Source: a candidate division KSB1 bacterium
GTDB lineage: Bacteria; Zhuqueibacterota; Zhuqueibacteria; Zhuqueibacterales; Zhuqueibacteraceae
DNA length: 64,000 nucleotides
Direction of reading: 5' to 3'
Assembly: GCA_034506255.1 (NCBI GenBank)
Contig: JAPDPX010000001.1
Location: 558,001 to 622,000, forward strand
Positions 1 through 10,645 of this stretch are shown here, one piece after another (position 1 is the first letter of the stretch; each line of letters starts with the position of its first letter). The position numbers and the translations under genes were made by a program. The notes under the pieces are model-generated. The model did not search any database. It was not told the origin of the DNA and worked only from the letters and a program-made list of their open reading frames with translations.

Positions 1-397
1 GATCGGACCCGGCGCGGCTGAGATGCCGGCCGCCTCAGGCAGAGAGTTTTGTTGCCGCCGCTGGCAATTTGCCGCAGGGCAGGATTGCGCCTGCCACCGG
101 GCCTCTGCCAACATGCCTGCTGCCAGGCCGCGGGCAGACAACAGAAGAACCCGCCGCCTGCTCTCCCCACGATAAAGCCCAAACACACGCCTTGTCAAGC
201 GGGCAGGTCAGATCATCCCGCATCCCGGTTGCTGCACGCCGCAAGCTCTCCCACATAAATTCACCCTCTGTACTCGACCCTCTCTGTCTGTACTTCTCTG
301 CAACGCCGGGCGGCTTTTGGTAAGGCATTTGCACTCTTCCCACCGGCTAATTTCCCCTGCATTTGAAACTCGCTGATTCTCAAGCAGGCTCAGTAAA
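1..397. other. leader region without a supportable gene
   Basis: No reading frame here has a convincing start, ribosome site or protein-like composition. The short frames on both strands are rich in Pro, Arg and Cys, as is usual for non-coding GC-rich DNA. The stretch presumably carries the promoter of the lipoprotein gene that follows, but I see no promoter match good enough to mark. Confidence 0.5.
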
Positions 398-2485
398 ATG
401 GCGTTATGGCAATCTCGAATTTGCAAGCGAACAGGAAAAATTTTGCAGATCAATGACGGCACTCCCCGCAGCCGGGCATCACATGGCGTGCGAACCCTGC
501 CGGCGCTGACAGTTTTACTTGTCGGCGGTCTTTGCCTGCCTGCCTGCAGGCTGGAGCCGCCCCAGGCACCCCGCTGGCAGGCCAACCTTACTGTTCCGCT
601 CGTTGATTTTCGCTATGACATGCGAACTTTGATTGCCGAGGATGATCAGCTTTACGCGGGTGGCGACAGCCTGGTGCACTTCCTGGCAGAGTCACAACTC
701 GACACTTTCGTGGTGGGCGAACGCTTGCGATATGCCGGCTTTGACCAGAGTTTTCACAAGCGTTACTTGACGATCCCCGCTGACACAGTCCAGCAGCGTC
801 TTTCCTTTCCGGATTTTTATGCGCCCAGCGGCAATCTCACCGGCCAAAGGGCGATCATTCCTCCCTTCCCCTTTGCCCTCAACGCTGTGCCGTTGCCGGC
901 TTACAAGGGATTCGCCTGGGTCGAAGTGGAGAGCGGCATTTTGCTTTTGCATTTGCACAACGAACTGCCGGTTGCACTCGGCCCGCCGCTGCACCTGCGG
1001 CTCCACGACGACAGCTTGTCCGCCGTGCTGGTCGATTTTCTGCATCGTACGGAAATTCCCCCCGGAGGGGTAGTGGAGCAGCGTTTTGATCTCAGCGCCA
1101 AAAAATTCTCCAACTCGCTGGTGTTGCAGCTTTCCGGCGAAAGTCCGGGCAGTGGCGGCCGGTTTGTCACGGTTGCGGCGACCAATGGGGTGCAGGTGAG
1201 AGTGGCGGTAAGCGATTTGAGAATTCGTCGCGTGCGATTGCCGCTCGCCTCGTTCTCGTTGGACGGGGAGGAGGAGATCCCGCTGGGGGATTCGCTGAGC
1301 GTCAGCCGGGCGGACATCAAGAGCGGGAGTCTATCCCTGAATGTGCGCAGTTCATTCCCGGTGGCAAGCTGGATGGTGGCAACGCTGCCGGATTTTTACC
1401 CGCCCGGCCGCGCCGTGCTGCGCGATTCACTGTCGCTGCAGCCGCAGCAACTCTCTTCTTTTCAGTTGAACCTTGCCGGCCATGTTTTTCGACCATTGGC
1501 AGCGCCCTTTGGCCGGCAAAAAATTCGCCTGCACTGGCGTTTGCAGTCGCAGGCGGCGGCGCAGCAGGAAGTGACACTGACAAACAATGATCTGGTGGAG
1601 GGAAATTTTACCAGCACTCCGTTCGTCTTCTCACGAGTGCGCGGCCGCTTTCAGACCAAAGCGTTCGACCTTGCCCCCCGCCGCTTTGCACTCGCCCTGC
1701 CCGAGGGTTTGGACAGTCTGCAATTGGCGGCGGCCGAGATGACCGTCACCCTGCGCAACCGCATCAATTTTCCGCTCACCCTTGCTTTTCAAATTCAGGG
1801 GGATCACGCTCGACAACTCAGCCTGCAAGGGCAGGCCTCACCGGCGGGCGGCAGCGCACCAACCACCGCGCAGATTCTGCTGACGGAAAAGAACAGCACG
1901 CTGGCAGCATTTCTCAGCAGCCTGCCGCACGCCATCACGGTTCGCGGGCGGGTGCTGGTGGGCGATGCCACCTATCTCGGGAGCGCGCAGGAAAATGACT
2001 TTGTCACCGGCACGCTGCGTCTGGATGCTCCGCTGATGTTTCAATTGCCGTCGCAGAAGATTGAGGCACCGCTCACGGAAGTGAAGATTGAAGCCGCACT
2101 GCGGCGGGAACTCGAGGAGAGAGTGAAGGAGGGACGGTTGCGCGTGCGGGTGACCAACCACCTTCCCGTGGCCGCCGTGTTGAGCCTGCATCTCGCCGCC
2201 CGCCGCACCGGGGTCTACTCCCAGCCGTTATTGGTGAAATCGCTCAGCCTGCCGGCGCCCTCACTGGATGCCAAGGGGCGTGTCGTGCGGCCGGTCATGA
2301 AAGAGACGGAAATCCCGCTGTCAGCGGCCGATTTGCAGGTTTTGCAAAACGTGCCATTGCATGCCGGTGTCGTGCTCGATCTCGCCAGCAGCGCAGGCAG
2401 GACCGTGCGCGTGAAGGTGCAGGATTATCTCGCCGTCCAGGCGGTGGTCGAGATCGCCACCCGGATGGGAGACCGCGTGCCGTGA
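398..2485 (+). CDS. large predicted outer-membrane or surface lipoprotein of unknown function
   Basis: The 695-residue product has a hydrophobic stretch (TVLLVGGLCLPAC) ending in a lipobox-like Leu-Pro-Ala-Cys near residue 50, so it is probably a lipoprotein. The long Arg-rich stretch before it suggests the true start is downstream; a GTG at 488 would leave a normal 20-residue signal peptide. The mature part looks all-beta, with many alternating hydrophobic strands, few Cys and several repeat-like blocks, as in surface proteins of Bacteroidetes-like lineages. I do not recognise the family. It lies 54 bases before the PorV-like gene and is probably co-transcribed with it. Confidence 0.7.
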   Translation: MALWQSRICKRTGKILQINDGTPRSRASHGVRTLPALTVLLVGGLCLPACRLEPPQAPRWQANLTVPLVDFRYDMRTLIAEDDQLYAGGDSLVHFLAESQLDTFVVGERLRYAGFDQSFHKRYLTIPADTVQQRLSFPDFYAPSGNLTGQRAIIPPFPFALNAVPLPAYKGFAWVEVESGILLLHLHNELPVALGPPLHLRLHDDSLSAVLVDFLHRTEIPPGGVVEQRFDLSAKKFSNSLVLQLSGESPGSGGRFVTVAATNGVQVRVAVSDLRIRRVRLPLASFSLDGEEEIPLGDSLSVSRADIKSGSLSLNVRSSFPVASWMVATLPDFYPPGRAVLRDSLSLQPQQLSSFQLNLAGHVFRPLAAPFGRQKIRLHWRLQSQAAAQQEVTLTNNDLVEGNFTSTPFVFSRVRGRFQTKAFDLAPRRFALALPEGLDSLQLAAAEMTVTLRNRINFPLTLAFQIQGDHARQLSLQGQASPAGGSAPTTAQILLTEKNSTLAAFLSSLPHAITVRGRVLVGDATYLGSAQENDFVTGTLRLDAPLMFQLPSQKIEAPLTEVKIEAALRRELEERVKEGRLRVRVTNHLPVAAVLSLHLAARRTGVYSQPLLVKSLSLPAPSLDAKGRVVRPVMKETEIPLSAADLQVLQNVPLHAGVVLDLASSAGRTVRVKVQDYLAVQAVVEIATRMGDRVP

Positions 2486-2539
2486 CAGCGGCGGTGGAAC
2501 AACATGCCAGTGGAGGACTGCCCAGCACAGGATTGCACC

Positions 2540-3814
2540 ATGAGTCTGCAACGGTTGGTCTTTTGCCTTTTCGTACTTCTTCTTGTCGGCGACAACTCCC
2601 GTACGCTCGCACAAAGCGGCCTGGCCAATGCCCGCAGTTTCGGCATGGCCGGCGCCTATCTTGCGCTCGCGCGCGGCGCAGAAGTCAGTTCGTGGAATCC
2701 CGCCAATTTGGGATTGCGGGATAATCCCGCACGTTCCCTGCACTTTCTTGCGCTGGGTTTGCATATCTCCAACAACGCCTTTGCAAAAAATGACTATCAT
2801 CTTTACAACGGCGCGTGGTTGAGTGAGAAGGACAAGGAAACGATTTTGCAGCTCATCCCCTCAGATGGGCTACGTTTTCAGGTGGGCAGTGAGGCGACGC
2901 TGGCTGCCTATTCACACCAGCACCTCGCCGTAACGGTCGCGCTGCAGGGATTCTCCTCCGGCCGCCTGCAACGTGATTTTATCGCATTGGCTTTGCAGGG
3001 CAACGTGCTCAACCGCCGTTACGAGCTCGCGGGCAACCACGGGAGTGCTTTCGCCGCCGTGGTTGCCGGTTTTTCTTTTGGCCGGCCCGTTTCGCTACCT
3101 TTGCTCACGCGCCATGTGCGGGAGTTTGCCGCCGGCATCACCATCTCCTATCTGCATGGCCTGGCGGCCGCCGAAGTACGCGAAGCGGGCGGCGCTTTTC
3201 TCACCACCTGGGAGGGCCTGAGCGGAGACGGGCGCGCCCGAATGCGAATTGCAACCGGCGGGCATGGGCTGGCATTCGATTGCGGCACAACGGCAGTGAT
3301 CAATCGACACTGGTCAATCGGTCTCGCCATGCGCCACTTGCTCAGCGCCATTTACTGGAATCACAATGTCAGGGAATATGAATGGGGCGTGCATGCCGAC
3401 TCGCTGACCGCCCGGAGCTGGAATGACAACCCGGAAGCAGCTCTGCAAAGCTGGTCATGGGAGCGCCGCGGCCCGGCGTTCTTCTCGTCCTTGCCGCCGA
3501 TGCTGCATGCCGGTATCGCCTGGCGTCGCGGTTGCCTGCAGATGACAGCCGATGTCGTACAGCCTCTGCGCCGGACGGCTGCCCTCTCCCGCCGGCCCGA
3601 CCTTCGCCTTGGCTGCGAGGCACGTTACTGGTCATTTTTGCCCTTGCGTTTGGGCGTGAACACCGGCGGAGGCAGCGGCTGGGGAACGGCCTTTGGTTTG
3701 GGATATAATCACAAAACCTTCGCTGTTGACATGGGCGCCCAGACGCGTGGCGGCTTGCTGCCGTCTGCCGGCAAGGGCGCAGGCTTGGCACTGGGCATGC
3801 GCCTGCAGAGATGA
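2540..3814 (+). CDS. PorV/PorQ-like outer-membrane beta-barrel protein
   Basis: A signal peptide (MSLQRLVFCLFVLLLVGDNSR, written here as hydrophobic residues 1-20 ending before Ala-Gln-Ser) is followed by the hallmark GMAGAYLALARGAE and SSWNPANLGL segments of the PorV/UPF0164-type barrels. The rest alternates hydrophobic and polar residues as beta-strands do, and it ends in an aromatic-poor barrel-like tail. The frame is open from 2504, but the ATG at 2540 gives the clean signal peptide and is preferred. PorV-type proteins act in the outer membrane, some as shuttle components of type IX secretion; the specific role here is unknown. Preceded by the lipoprotein gene. Confidence 0.72.
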   Translation: MSLQRLVFCLFVLLLVGDNSRTLAQSGLANARSFGMAGAYLALARGAEVSSWNPANLGLRDNPARSLHFLALGLHISNNAFAKNDYHLYNGAWLSEKDKETILQLIPSDGLRFQVGSEATLAAYSHQHLAVTVALQGFSSGRLQRDFIALALQGNVLNRRYELAGNHGSAFAAVVAGFSFGRPVSLPLLTRHVREFAAGITISYLHGLAAAEVREAGGAFLTTWEGLSGDGRARMRIATGGHGLAFDCGTTAVINRHWSIGLAMRHLLSAIYWNHNVREYEWGVHADSLTARSWNDNPEAALQSWSWERRGPAFFSSLPPMLHAGIAWRRGCLQMTADVVQPLRRTAALSRRPDLRLGCEARYWSFLPLRLGVNTGGGSGWGTAFGLGYNHKTFAVDMGAQTRGGLLPSAGKGAGLALGMRLQR

Positions 3815-3961
3815 ACCCGACCTCACAGCAAGCAGACCTCGAATGTGGAAGACATTATTGGGGATCACGCCAGCACTCTTCTTGACATGACTGCCGTCTC
3901 GAGGTTTGTACCCAATCCGATCATCATCCAGTAAAAGAATCGAGTTTTCTTTGCCTCCGAA

Positions 3962-3986
3962 AACGGCCATTGCGCCAATGGCTTTT
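3962..3986. terminator. bidirectional terminator between convergent genes
   Basis: A perfect 7-base stem, GCCATTG (3966-3972) with CAATGGC (3976-3982), and a 3-base loop. It is flanked by TTTT on the right and by AAAA on the left, so it can serve both strands. It lies between the converging PorV-like and methyltransferase genes and touches the stop codon of the latter. Confidence 0.6.
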
Positions 3987-4764
3987 AGTCTTGCGGAATT
4001 TCTGCTTCCGTGGAATGATCCGCTCCCGCCGCCAGCAGGCGCTGCCGGCGGACTTCGGCCATTACGATGCTGGCGGCGTGGCTGAGCGCGAGGGAGGTGG
4101 CGCCTCCCACGGTGGGGATGCGGAGAAAACCATCGCAAAAATCGCGCAGACTGCGCGACAAGCCGCGTCGTTCCCCGCCAATCGCCAGCAGGATTGGGCC
4201 AGTCAGATCCACTTCATACATTGCCCGTTTGGCGGTGGCAAGACTTCCCCAGAACTTCACTCCCAGCCGCCGCAAGGGCGTCAATTCTTTTTCGACATTT
4301 TCGATTTGCACGAGAGGCAGGCGTTCGAATGCACCGGAGCTGGCGCGCGCGACCGCCACACCGTCGAAATTCCACACGTGCTTTTTGAGAAATACCGCGT
4401 GCGCTCCCAGGGCTTCCGCTGTGCGGAGCGTGTACCCCAGATTCTGGGCATCTTCCGTTCCTTCAATCAAGACAACAAAAGCTGGCTCAGTGAAGTGCCG
4501 GCAGTGCTCGAGCAGCTCGGACACTGACGTCGGTGGTTTGGGTGTGCAAATGAGCGCCAGCCCGCCATGGGATCTGCCCCTGGTCAGCGATTCCAGTTCG
4601 CCGGCAGTCACATACTTGATCGGAACGGACTGAGACTCCGCCGCGGCGATCACCTCCTGGAGACGCGACCCCGGCGTACCCTGCTTGACGAGCAACAGCT
4701 TGAACCGGCGTCGTCGCGCCAGCAGAGCCGCCAGCACACACGGTTTCCCTTCCAGAATTTCCAT
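3985..4764 (-). CDS. SpoU/TrmH-family RNA 2'-O-methyltransferase, probably 23S rRNA (RlmB-like)
   Basis: The product transfers a methyl group from SAM to a ribose 2'-OH in RNA. The three SPOUT motifs are present: motif 1 around LIEGTEDAQNLGYTLRTAE, motif 2 around LLAIGGERRGLSRSL, and motif 3 at FLRIPTVGGATSLALSHAA, which forms the trefoil knot. An N-terminal substrate-binding domain begins at MEILEGKPCVLAALL. The frame is open upstream to an ATG at 5004 (339 residues), but that extra 80 residues is low in conservation-like features, and starting at 4764 gives 259 residues, the usual RlmB length. TrmH-type tRNA methylation cannot be excluded. Confidence 0.88.
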   Translation of the reverse strand: MEILEGKPCVLAALLARRRRFKLLLVKQGTPGSRLQEVIAAAESQSVPIKYVTAGELESLTRGRSHGGLALICTPKPPTSVSELLEHCRHFTEPAFVVLIEGTEDAQNLGYTLRTAEALGAHAVFLKKHVWNFDGVAVARASSGAFERLPLVQIENVEKELTPLRRLGVKFWGSLATAKRAMYEVDLTGPILLAIGGERRGLSRSLRDFCDGFLRIPTVGGATSLALSHAASIVMAEVRRQRLLAAGADHSTEAEIPQD

Positions 4765-5160
4765 GGCTTGTTGCGAAATTCCATTTTTGCCGCAGCGTTT
4801 GAGAGTCGTCGCCGGCGGGTTCGATTTTCTGTACGGTCGCAATTTGGTGCAACTCCCGGAGAAAAGCAACAGGGTCCTGCTGCCCGCCCCGGCGGCGGCG
4901 CTTGCGCCGGCAGTGGCGATCGTTGTGTGCTTTTTCCAGATCTTTGCACTTTCCTGAAGAAAACTTTCACGAAACTGTATCTTTGTTAGTGGGGCTTTCT
5001 TCACTCACGCTCGCATCCTGCACACGGGGGCAAAGCGGTCGTGTGCAGTGGCGCTTTGCGACCGCCTTTGCCAAACATCTCCAACGGGCCGGCATGCCGA
5101 CTCTTGCGTTGTTCGTGCCGTTTTTCTTCCGCATCGGTTTCACACAGAGGAGAAAAAGAG

Positions 5161-6525
5161 ATGTGCCAAATCGGTATGATTGCGCAGGATAGCCAGCTCA
5201 ACCGATCATTGCGCCACGCGCTGCAGGCGAGCGCCGGCTGTCAGGTTTCCAGCTTCGACAACGCTTTAGACTGCCCACCCGTTCAACTCCACCACTTCAA
5301 CCTGCTCATCGTCGAATGGCGGGCGATCGCTCTCCGGCAACAATTTTTCCAGGAATTCAGCAGGATCAATCCCGCAGCCACCGTTGTTCTGATTGCTCCC
5401 CACGAGGTGGCGGCCGGGCTGGCGGATCATGCCGCTCTCGGTATCGATGAAATCATTTCTCCGCCACACAACGAGCACCAAATGACTGCTGTGTGCACCC
5501 GGCTCTTCCAGAAGAGCGCCGCCGTGCATCAATTGTGCGCGCTGCAGGAACGGCTGCACCGCGAAATGCGGCAACGCCAGATTGTCGCCAGAAGCAGGGC
5601 GATGCGCGAGATTATTTGCCGGCTGCCGCAGTTGGGTGATGCCGGAGCAACAATCCTGCTCACCGGTGAAACCGGCACCGGTAAAGAATTAATCGCCCGC
5701 GCGATTCATTATCTGGGCCCGCGCGCCGGACAGTCGTTTGTGACGGTTGATTGCGGCGCCTTGCCGGAGCATCTCAGCGAGAACGAATTGTTTGGTCACG
5801 GCCGTGGCGCCTACACCGGCGCCAACGCTTCCGCCATCGGCTTGATTCAAGAGGCTGCGGGCGGCACACTCTTTCTCGATGAAATCGAAGCGCTGCCGCT
5901 GAGTGTGCAGGCCAAATTTCTCCGCTTCTTACAAGAGCATCAGTACCGACCACTGGGTCAGACGAAATATATCACTGTGGATGTGCAGGTCATCGCCGCC
6001 AGCAATCGCGACCTGGCGGAGGCGGTGCGGCAGCGGGAATTCCGCCAGGATCTGTATTATCGCCTGGAGGGAGTGAAAATCATTGTGCCACCCCTGCGCG
6101 AACGCAAGGCCGATATTCCCGCGCTGGCCTTTCATTTTCTCGAAAAGTATTCGTCACCCGCGACGGAGCCGGCTCCGACCATCCCCGAACACGTGCTGTG
6201 CGACTGGTTAAATTATGACTGGCCGGGCAATGTACGCGAACTGGAAAACAAGATCAGGTCGCTGCTGCTCGCACAACAGCCCGGCTGGGAAACCGGCGCG
6301 CCTTTTGCCGGTTCTGATCCCGAGGCCGTGCAGCCGCTCATGGAAGTCAGGCGGGAAGCGCTCGCCCAATGCGATATCACCTACCTGCAAAAACTGATGA
6401 AGCTGACGGAGGGCAATCTCAGCGCTGCTGCCCGTCTCGCCAAGATTCACCGCAAAAATCTGGCACACTTGCTCAAGAAATATGGGATCGTCTCTCCGCG
6501 CCACCGCTATTCACCTGTTTCCTGA
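5161..6525 (+). CDS. NtrC-type sigma-54 activator with a degenerate receiver domain
   Basis: Starts at an ATG preceded by GAGGAG 5-10 bases upstream; 454 residues. Residues 1-115 have the fold pattern of a response-regulator receiver, but the phospho-acceptor position is Glu52 (LLIVEW), the acidic pocket is reduced to Gln9-Asp10, and the conserved C-terminal Lys is missing (ISPPHN). Residues 145-385 are a full AAA+ domain: Walker A GETGTGKE (169-176), the sigma-54-contact loop GAYTGA (216-221, the usual Phe replaced by Tyr), and Walker B GGTLFLDEIEA (234-244). A Fis-type helix-turn-helix lies near the C-terminus (GNLSAAARLAKIHRKNLAHL). The neighbouring sigma-54-like promoters suggest it switches on the injection-system operon. 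Confidence 0.93.
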   Translation: MCQIGMIAQDSQLNRSLRHALQASAGCQVSSFDNALDCPPVQLHHFNLLIVEWRAIALRQQFFQEFSRINPAATVVLIAPHEVAAGLADHAALGIDEIISPPHNEHQMTAVCTRLFQKSAAVHQLCALQERLHREMRQRQIVARSRAMREIICRLPQLGDAGATILLTGETGTGKELIARAIHYLGPRAGQSFVTVDCGALPEHLSENELFGHGRGAYTGANASAIGLIQEAAGGTLFLDEIEALPLSVQAKFLRFLQEHQYRPLGQTKYITVDVQVIAASNRDLAEAVRQREFRQDLYYRLEGVKIIVPPLRERKADIPALAFHFLEKYSSPATEPAPTIPEHVLCDWLNYDWPGNVRELENKIRSLLLAQQPGWETGAPFAGSDPEAVQPLMEVRREALAQCDITYLQKLMKLTEGNLSAAARLAKIHRKNLAHLLKKYGIVSPRHRYSPVS

Positions 6526-6691
6526 GGTTCTCACACCTCAGTCTGCTGGCCGGCGAAATGGTTGTTTTGCCGGCATGCTGTGTTCGCACCGAGGCGTTTG
6601 CACCTCATACCCTCTTTTCCCCGCCCGTGCAGTTTGCTCCCCGGAGCAAAGAATCCCGCCTTAATTGCGGTTTTCCTGCAGGCCAATTTCA

Positions 6692-6706
6692 TGGTCTGGA
6701 TGTTGC
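6692..6706 (+). promoter_or_regulatory. possible sigma-54 (-24/-12) promoter
   Basis: TGGTCTGGATGTTGC has GG and GC ten bases apart and matches 8 of the 11 fixed positions of TGGCACG-N4-TTGC. It ends 36 bases before the ATG at 6743. The match is weaker than the one at 7440, and such matches occur by chance in GC-rich DNA. Confidence 0.35.
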
Positions 6707-6742
6707 CCGCCTGTCATCGCATAACGATGTTGCTGACGCAAC

Positions 6743-7051
6743 ATGAGCCGTGAGCCGACCCGGAAACAAGCAAGCAACTTGAAGAGACGCTCCCCAAACG
6801 AGACGTACCGCATCGCCATCGCGATTCTGCACTACCTTCGTGACCATCCCCAGGCTAAGGACAGCGCCAGGGGCATCGCCCAGTGGTGGGTGGGGGAGGA
6901 CAGAGATGCCGTGGAACAGGCGCTTGCAGTCTTGCTGCGCGAGGGCATTCTGGTGAAGCGCCGACATCTCTACCAGTTGGCCGCCGAGTGTAATGTGCCA
7001 CACGCGCTCGACCTGTTCGAGCAGACTTGGCGGCAGCAATGCAAGAAATAA
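6743..7051 (+). CDS. small winged-helix-like protein of unknown function
   Basis: A 102-residue basic protein. Residues 20-85 read as helix-helix-helix-wing: an N-terminal helix (ETYRIAIAILHYLRDHP), a helix typical of recognition or dimer contacts (GEDRDAVEQALAVLLREG), then a short beta wing (ILVKRRHLYQLA). This resembles the MarR/DprA-like winged-helix folds that follow ATPase or regulator genes. It stands alone between the sigma-54 activator and the injection-system operon, so a regulatory role is plausible. I cannot assign a named family. Confidence 0.65.
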   Translation: MSREPTRKQASNLKRRSPNETYRIAIAILHYLRDHPQAKDSARGIAQWWVGEDRDAVEQALAVLLREGILVKRRHLYQLAAECNVPHALDLFEQTWRQQCKK

Positions 7052-7099
7052 CAGCCGAAACTCGGGATGCTTCCACTAAATCAACAGATCGCGTAACGC

Positions 7100-7137
7100 A
7101 TGCTTCCAACCTGCAAGTCAAAGCAAGCTGGAAGCAT
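7100..7137. repeat. imperfect inverted repeat, member of an intergenic repeat family
   Basis: ATGCTTCCAACCTGC (7100-7114) pairs with GCAAGCTGGAAGCAT (7123-7137), with two mismatches and an 8-base loop. The words CTTCCA/TGGAAG and CGTAACGC just before it recall the elements at 17835, 32067 and 33371. It could also be a binding site for the upstream activator. Confidence 0.45.
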
Positions 7138-7439
7138 ACACCAAAAAACTTCGCGATCGTAATAGTTCCTTCCGGGTAATACCGTAGCATGGGCACAGCC
7201 ACAACCAAATCTATCAACCGCCAGGCCGCAAAGCGCGCCAGGCTGGTATTGCTTTGTGTTCCTGTCAGCCTGACGGGTCAAAAAACTTCACGGGTGGGAT
7301 AATTCTGCGGAGTAATACCATGCCTGGGCCGGTGCAACTGAGGCGCGCACACCTCAGATGGTTGGCCCTCACGTCCGCCGCAGCGAATGTCTCTTCTGCA
7401 AACAAAGCACTTATCTCGTCGCCACAACACTGTTTGGGA

Positions 7440-7454
7440 TGGCGTGAATGTTGC
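7440..7454 (+). promoter_or_regulatory. candidate sigma-54 promoter of the injection-system operon
   Basis: TGGCGTGAATGTTGC matches 9 of the 11 fixed positions of TGGCACG-N4-TTGC, with GG and GC exactly ten bases apart. It lies 84 bases before the ATPase start at 7539, leaving a leader of about 73 bases. The only NtrC-type activator in the window is encoded 0.9 kb upstream. Confidence 0.55.
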
Positions 7455-7538
7455 GGGTTGTCAAACAGCAATCGCATCACCTTGAGTCAAATCCGACTGT
7501 GGCGCCCGAGTTGTTTTGCACAGCTCTGAAACAAACTC

Positions 7539-9809
<2,271 letters not shown>

Positions 9810-9957
9810 GCTTGCACCAAACCGGGCTTGCAACGAAAAGGGAGCTGCAAAGAAAAGAGCGGGCGGGTCATCCCGTGGGAATCTTTTTCTGCATGAACAC
9901 AATCGTTACGAGCAGGGATTCTTTCAGAGTGACACAGTTCGCGGACGGCACTTGGTG

Positions 9958-10644
9958 ATGGACGAGCTGATCGAAAACTTTCAAAACCCATCGCCAATCG
10001 CATCAAAAGTGAATGGCCAAACCAGCAATGGCGTCGCCGACCGCCATGAGGTGGCCGAAGGCCTGCGCTACGCGCATTTTCTCGCCGACGCGAATACCGG
10101 CAAGCTTTTGGAAGTCGCCTCGTTCCTCTATGCGGCGATTGATCTGCTCAATCAAAAAGGCTTGCTCGATCTCGCCGAGCTGGATGGGCGCAAAAAGCAA
10201 GTTGCCGCCAATCTGGTGGAAAAATTCTCCGAGCGCGGCATGGGCATGGTGTATCAGAAACCGGAGTACGACAAATACAAGTTCGAGGGCGAAGTCCCAA
10301 TCGGCTGCGAAAATCGGATTCACCTGTGCCACGCCGCCTGTTGCAAATTGCGTTTTGCGCTCTCGAAGCAGGATGTGGAAGAAGGCGTCGTGCGCTGGGA
10401 TTTTTCCGCGCCGTATCTCATCGCCAGGGGCCCGGACGGTTGCTGTCAGCATTGGCACCGCGAGAAGAAATGTTGCACGATTCATCCTCATCGGCCAGTG
10501 CCCTGCCGGGCTTTTGATTGCCGGCAGGATAAACGGATATGGCTGGATTTTGAGAACAAGGTGGTGAATCCGCAAATTAATGAGCCGGATTGGCCATCGA
10601 ATTTGGAGCAGAAAGGCTCGGCTTTGGCCGAGGAGAAAAATTAG
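9958..10644 (+). CDS. YkgJ-type cysteine-cluster protein in the eCIS operon
   Basis: 228 residues from the ATG at 9958; the frame is open further upstream, but that extension is Arg-rich and unlike protein. The C-terminal half carries a dense Cys/His pattern (CENRIHLCHAACCKLRF, then GCCQHWHREKKCCTIH and PCRAFDCRQD). This is the CxxxxCC-type cluster of the YkgJ family, thought to bind zinc or an iron-sulfur centre. The N-terminal half is helical. It sits between the ATPase and the first DUF4157 cargo, 1 base from the latter, so co-translation is likely. Function in the injection system is unknown; metal loading or a redox role is a guess. Confidence 0.85.
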   Translation: MDELIENFQNPSPIASKVNGQTSNGVADRHEVAEGLRYAHFLADANTGKLLEVASFLYAAIDLLNQKGLLDLAELDGRKKQVAANLVEKFSERGMGMVYQKPEYDKYKFEGEVPIGCENRIHLCHAACCKLRFALSKQDVEEGVVRWDFSAPYLIARGPDGCCQHWHREKKCCTIHPHRPVPCRAFDCRQDKRIWLDFENKVVNPQINEPDWPSNLEQKGSALAEEKN

Positions 10645-10645
10645 C

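Larger units (their letters stand above)
7052..7538. other. 487-base intergenic region upstream of the injection operon
   Basis: No supportable gene. It holds an imperfect inverted repeat (7100-7137), a sigma-54-like promoter (7440-7454), and two related segments containing TAATACC followed by CATG (near 7177 and 7314). The two segments could be activator sites but are too loose to call. The length and content suit an upstream-activated sigma-54 control region. Confidence 0.6.

Noticed and set aside
7254..7529. short plus-strand frame before the ATPase gene
   Set aside because: Overlaps the candidate sigma-54 promoter and has the composition of non-coding DNA.
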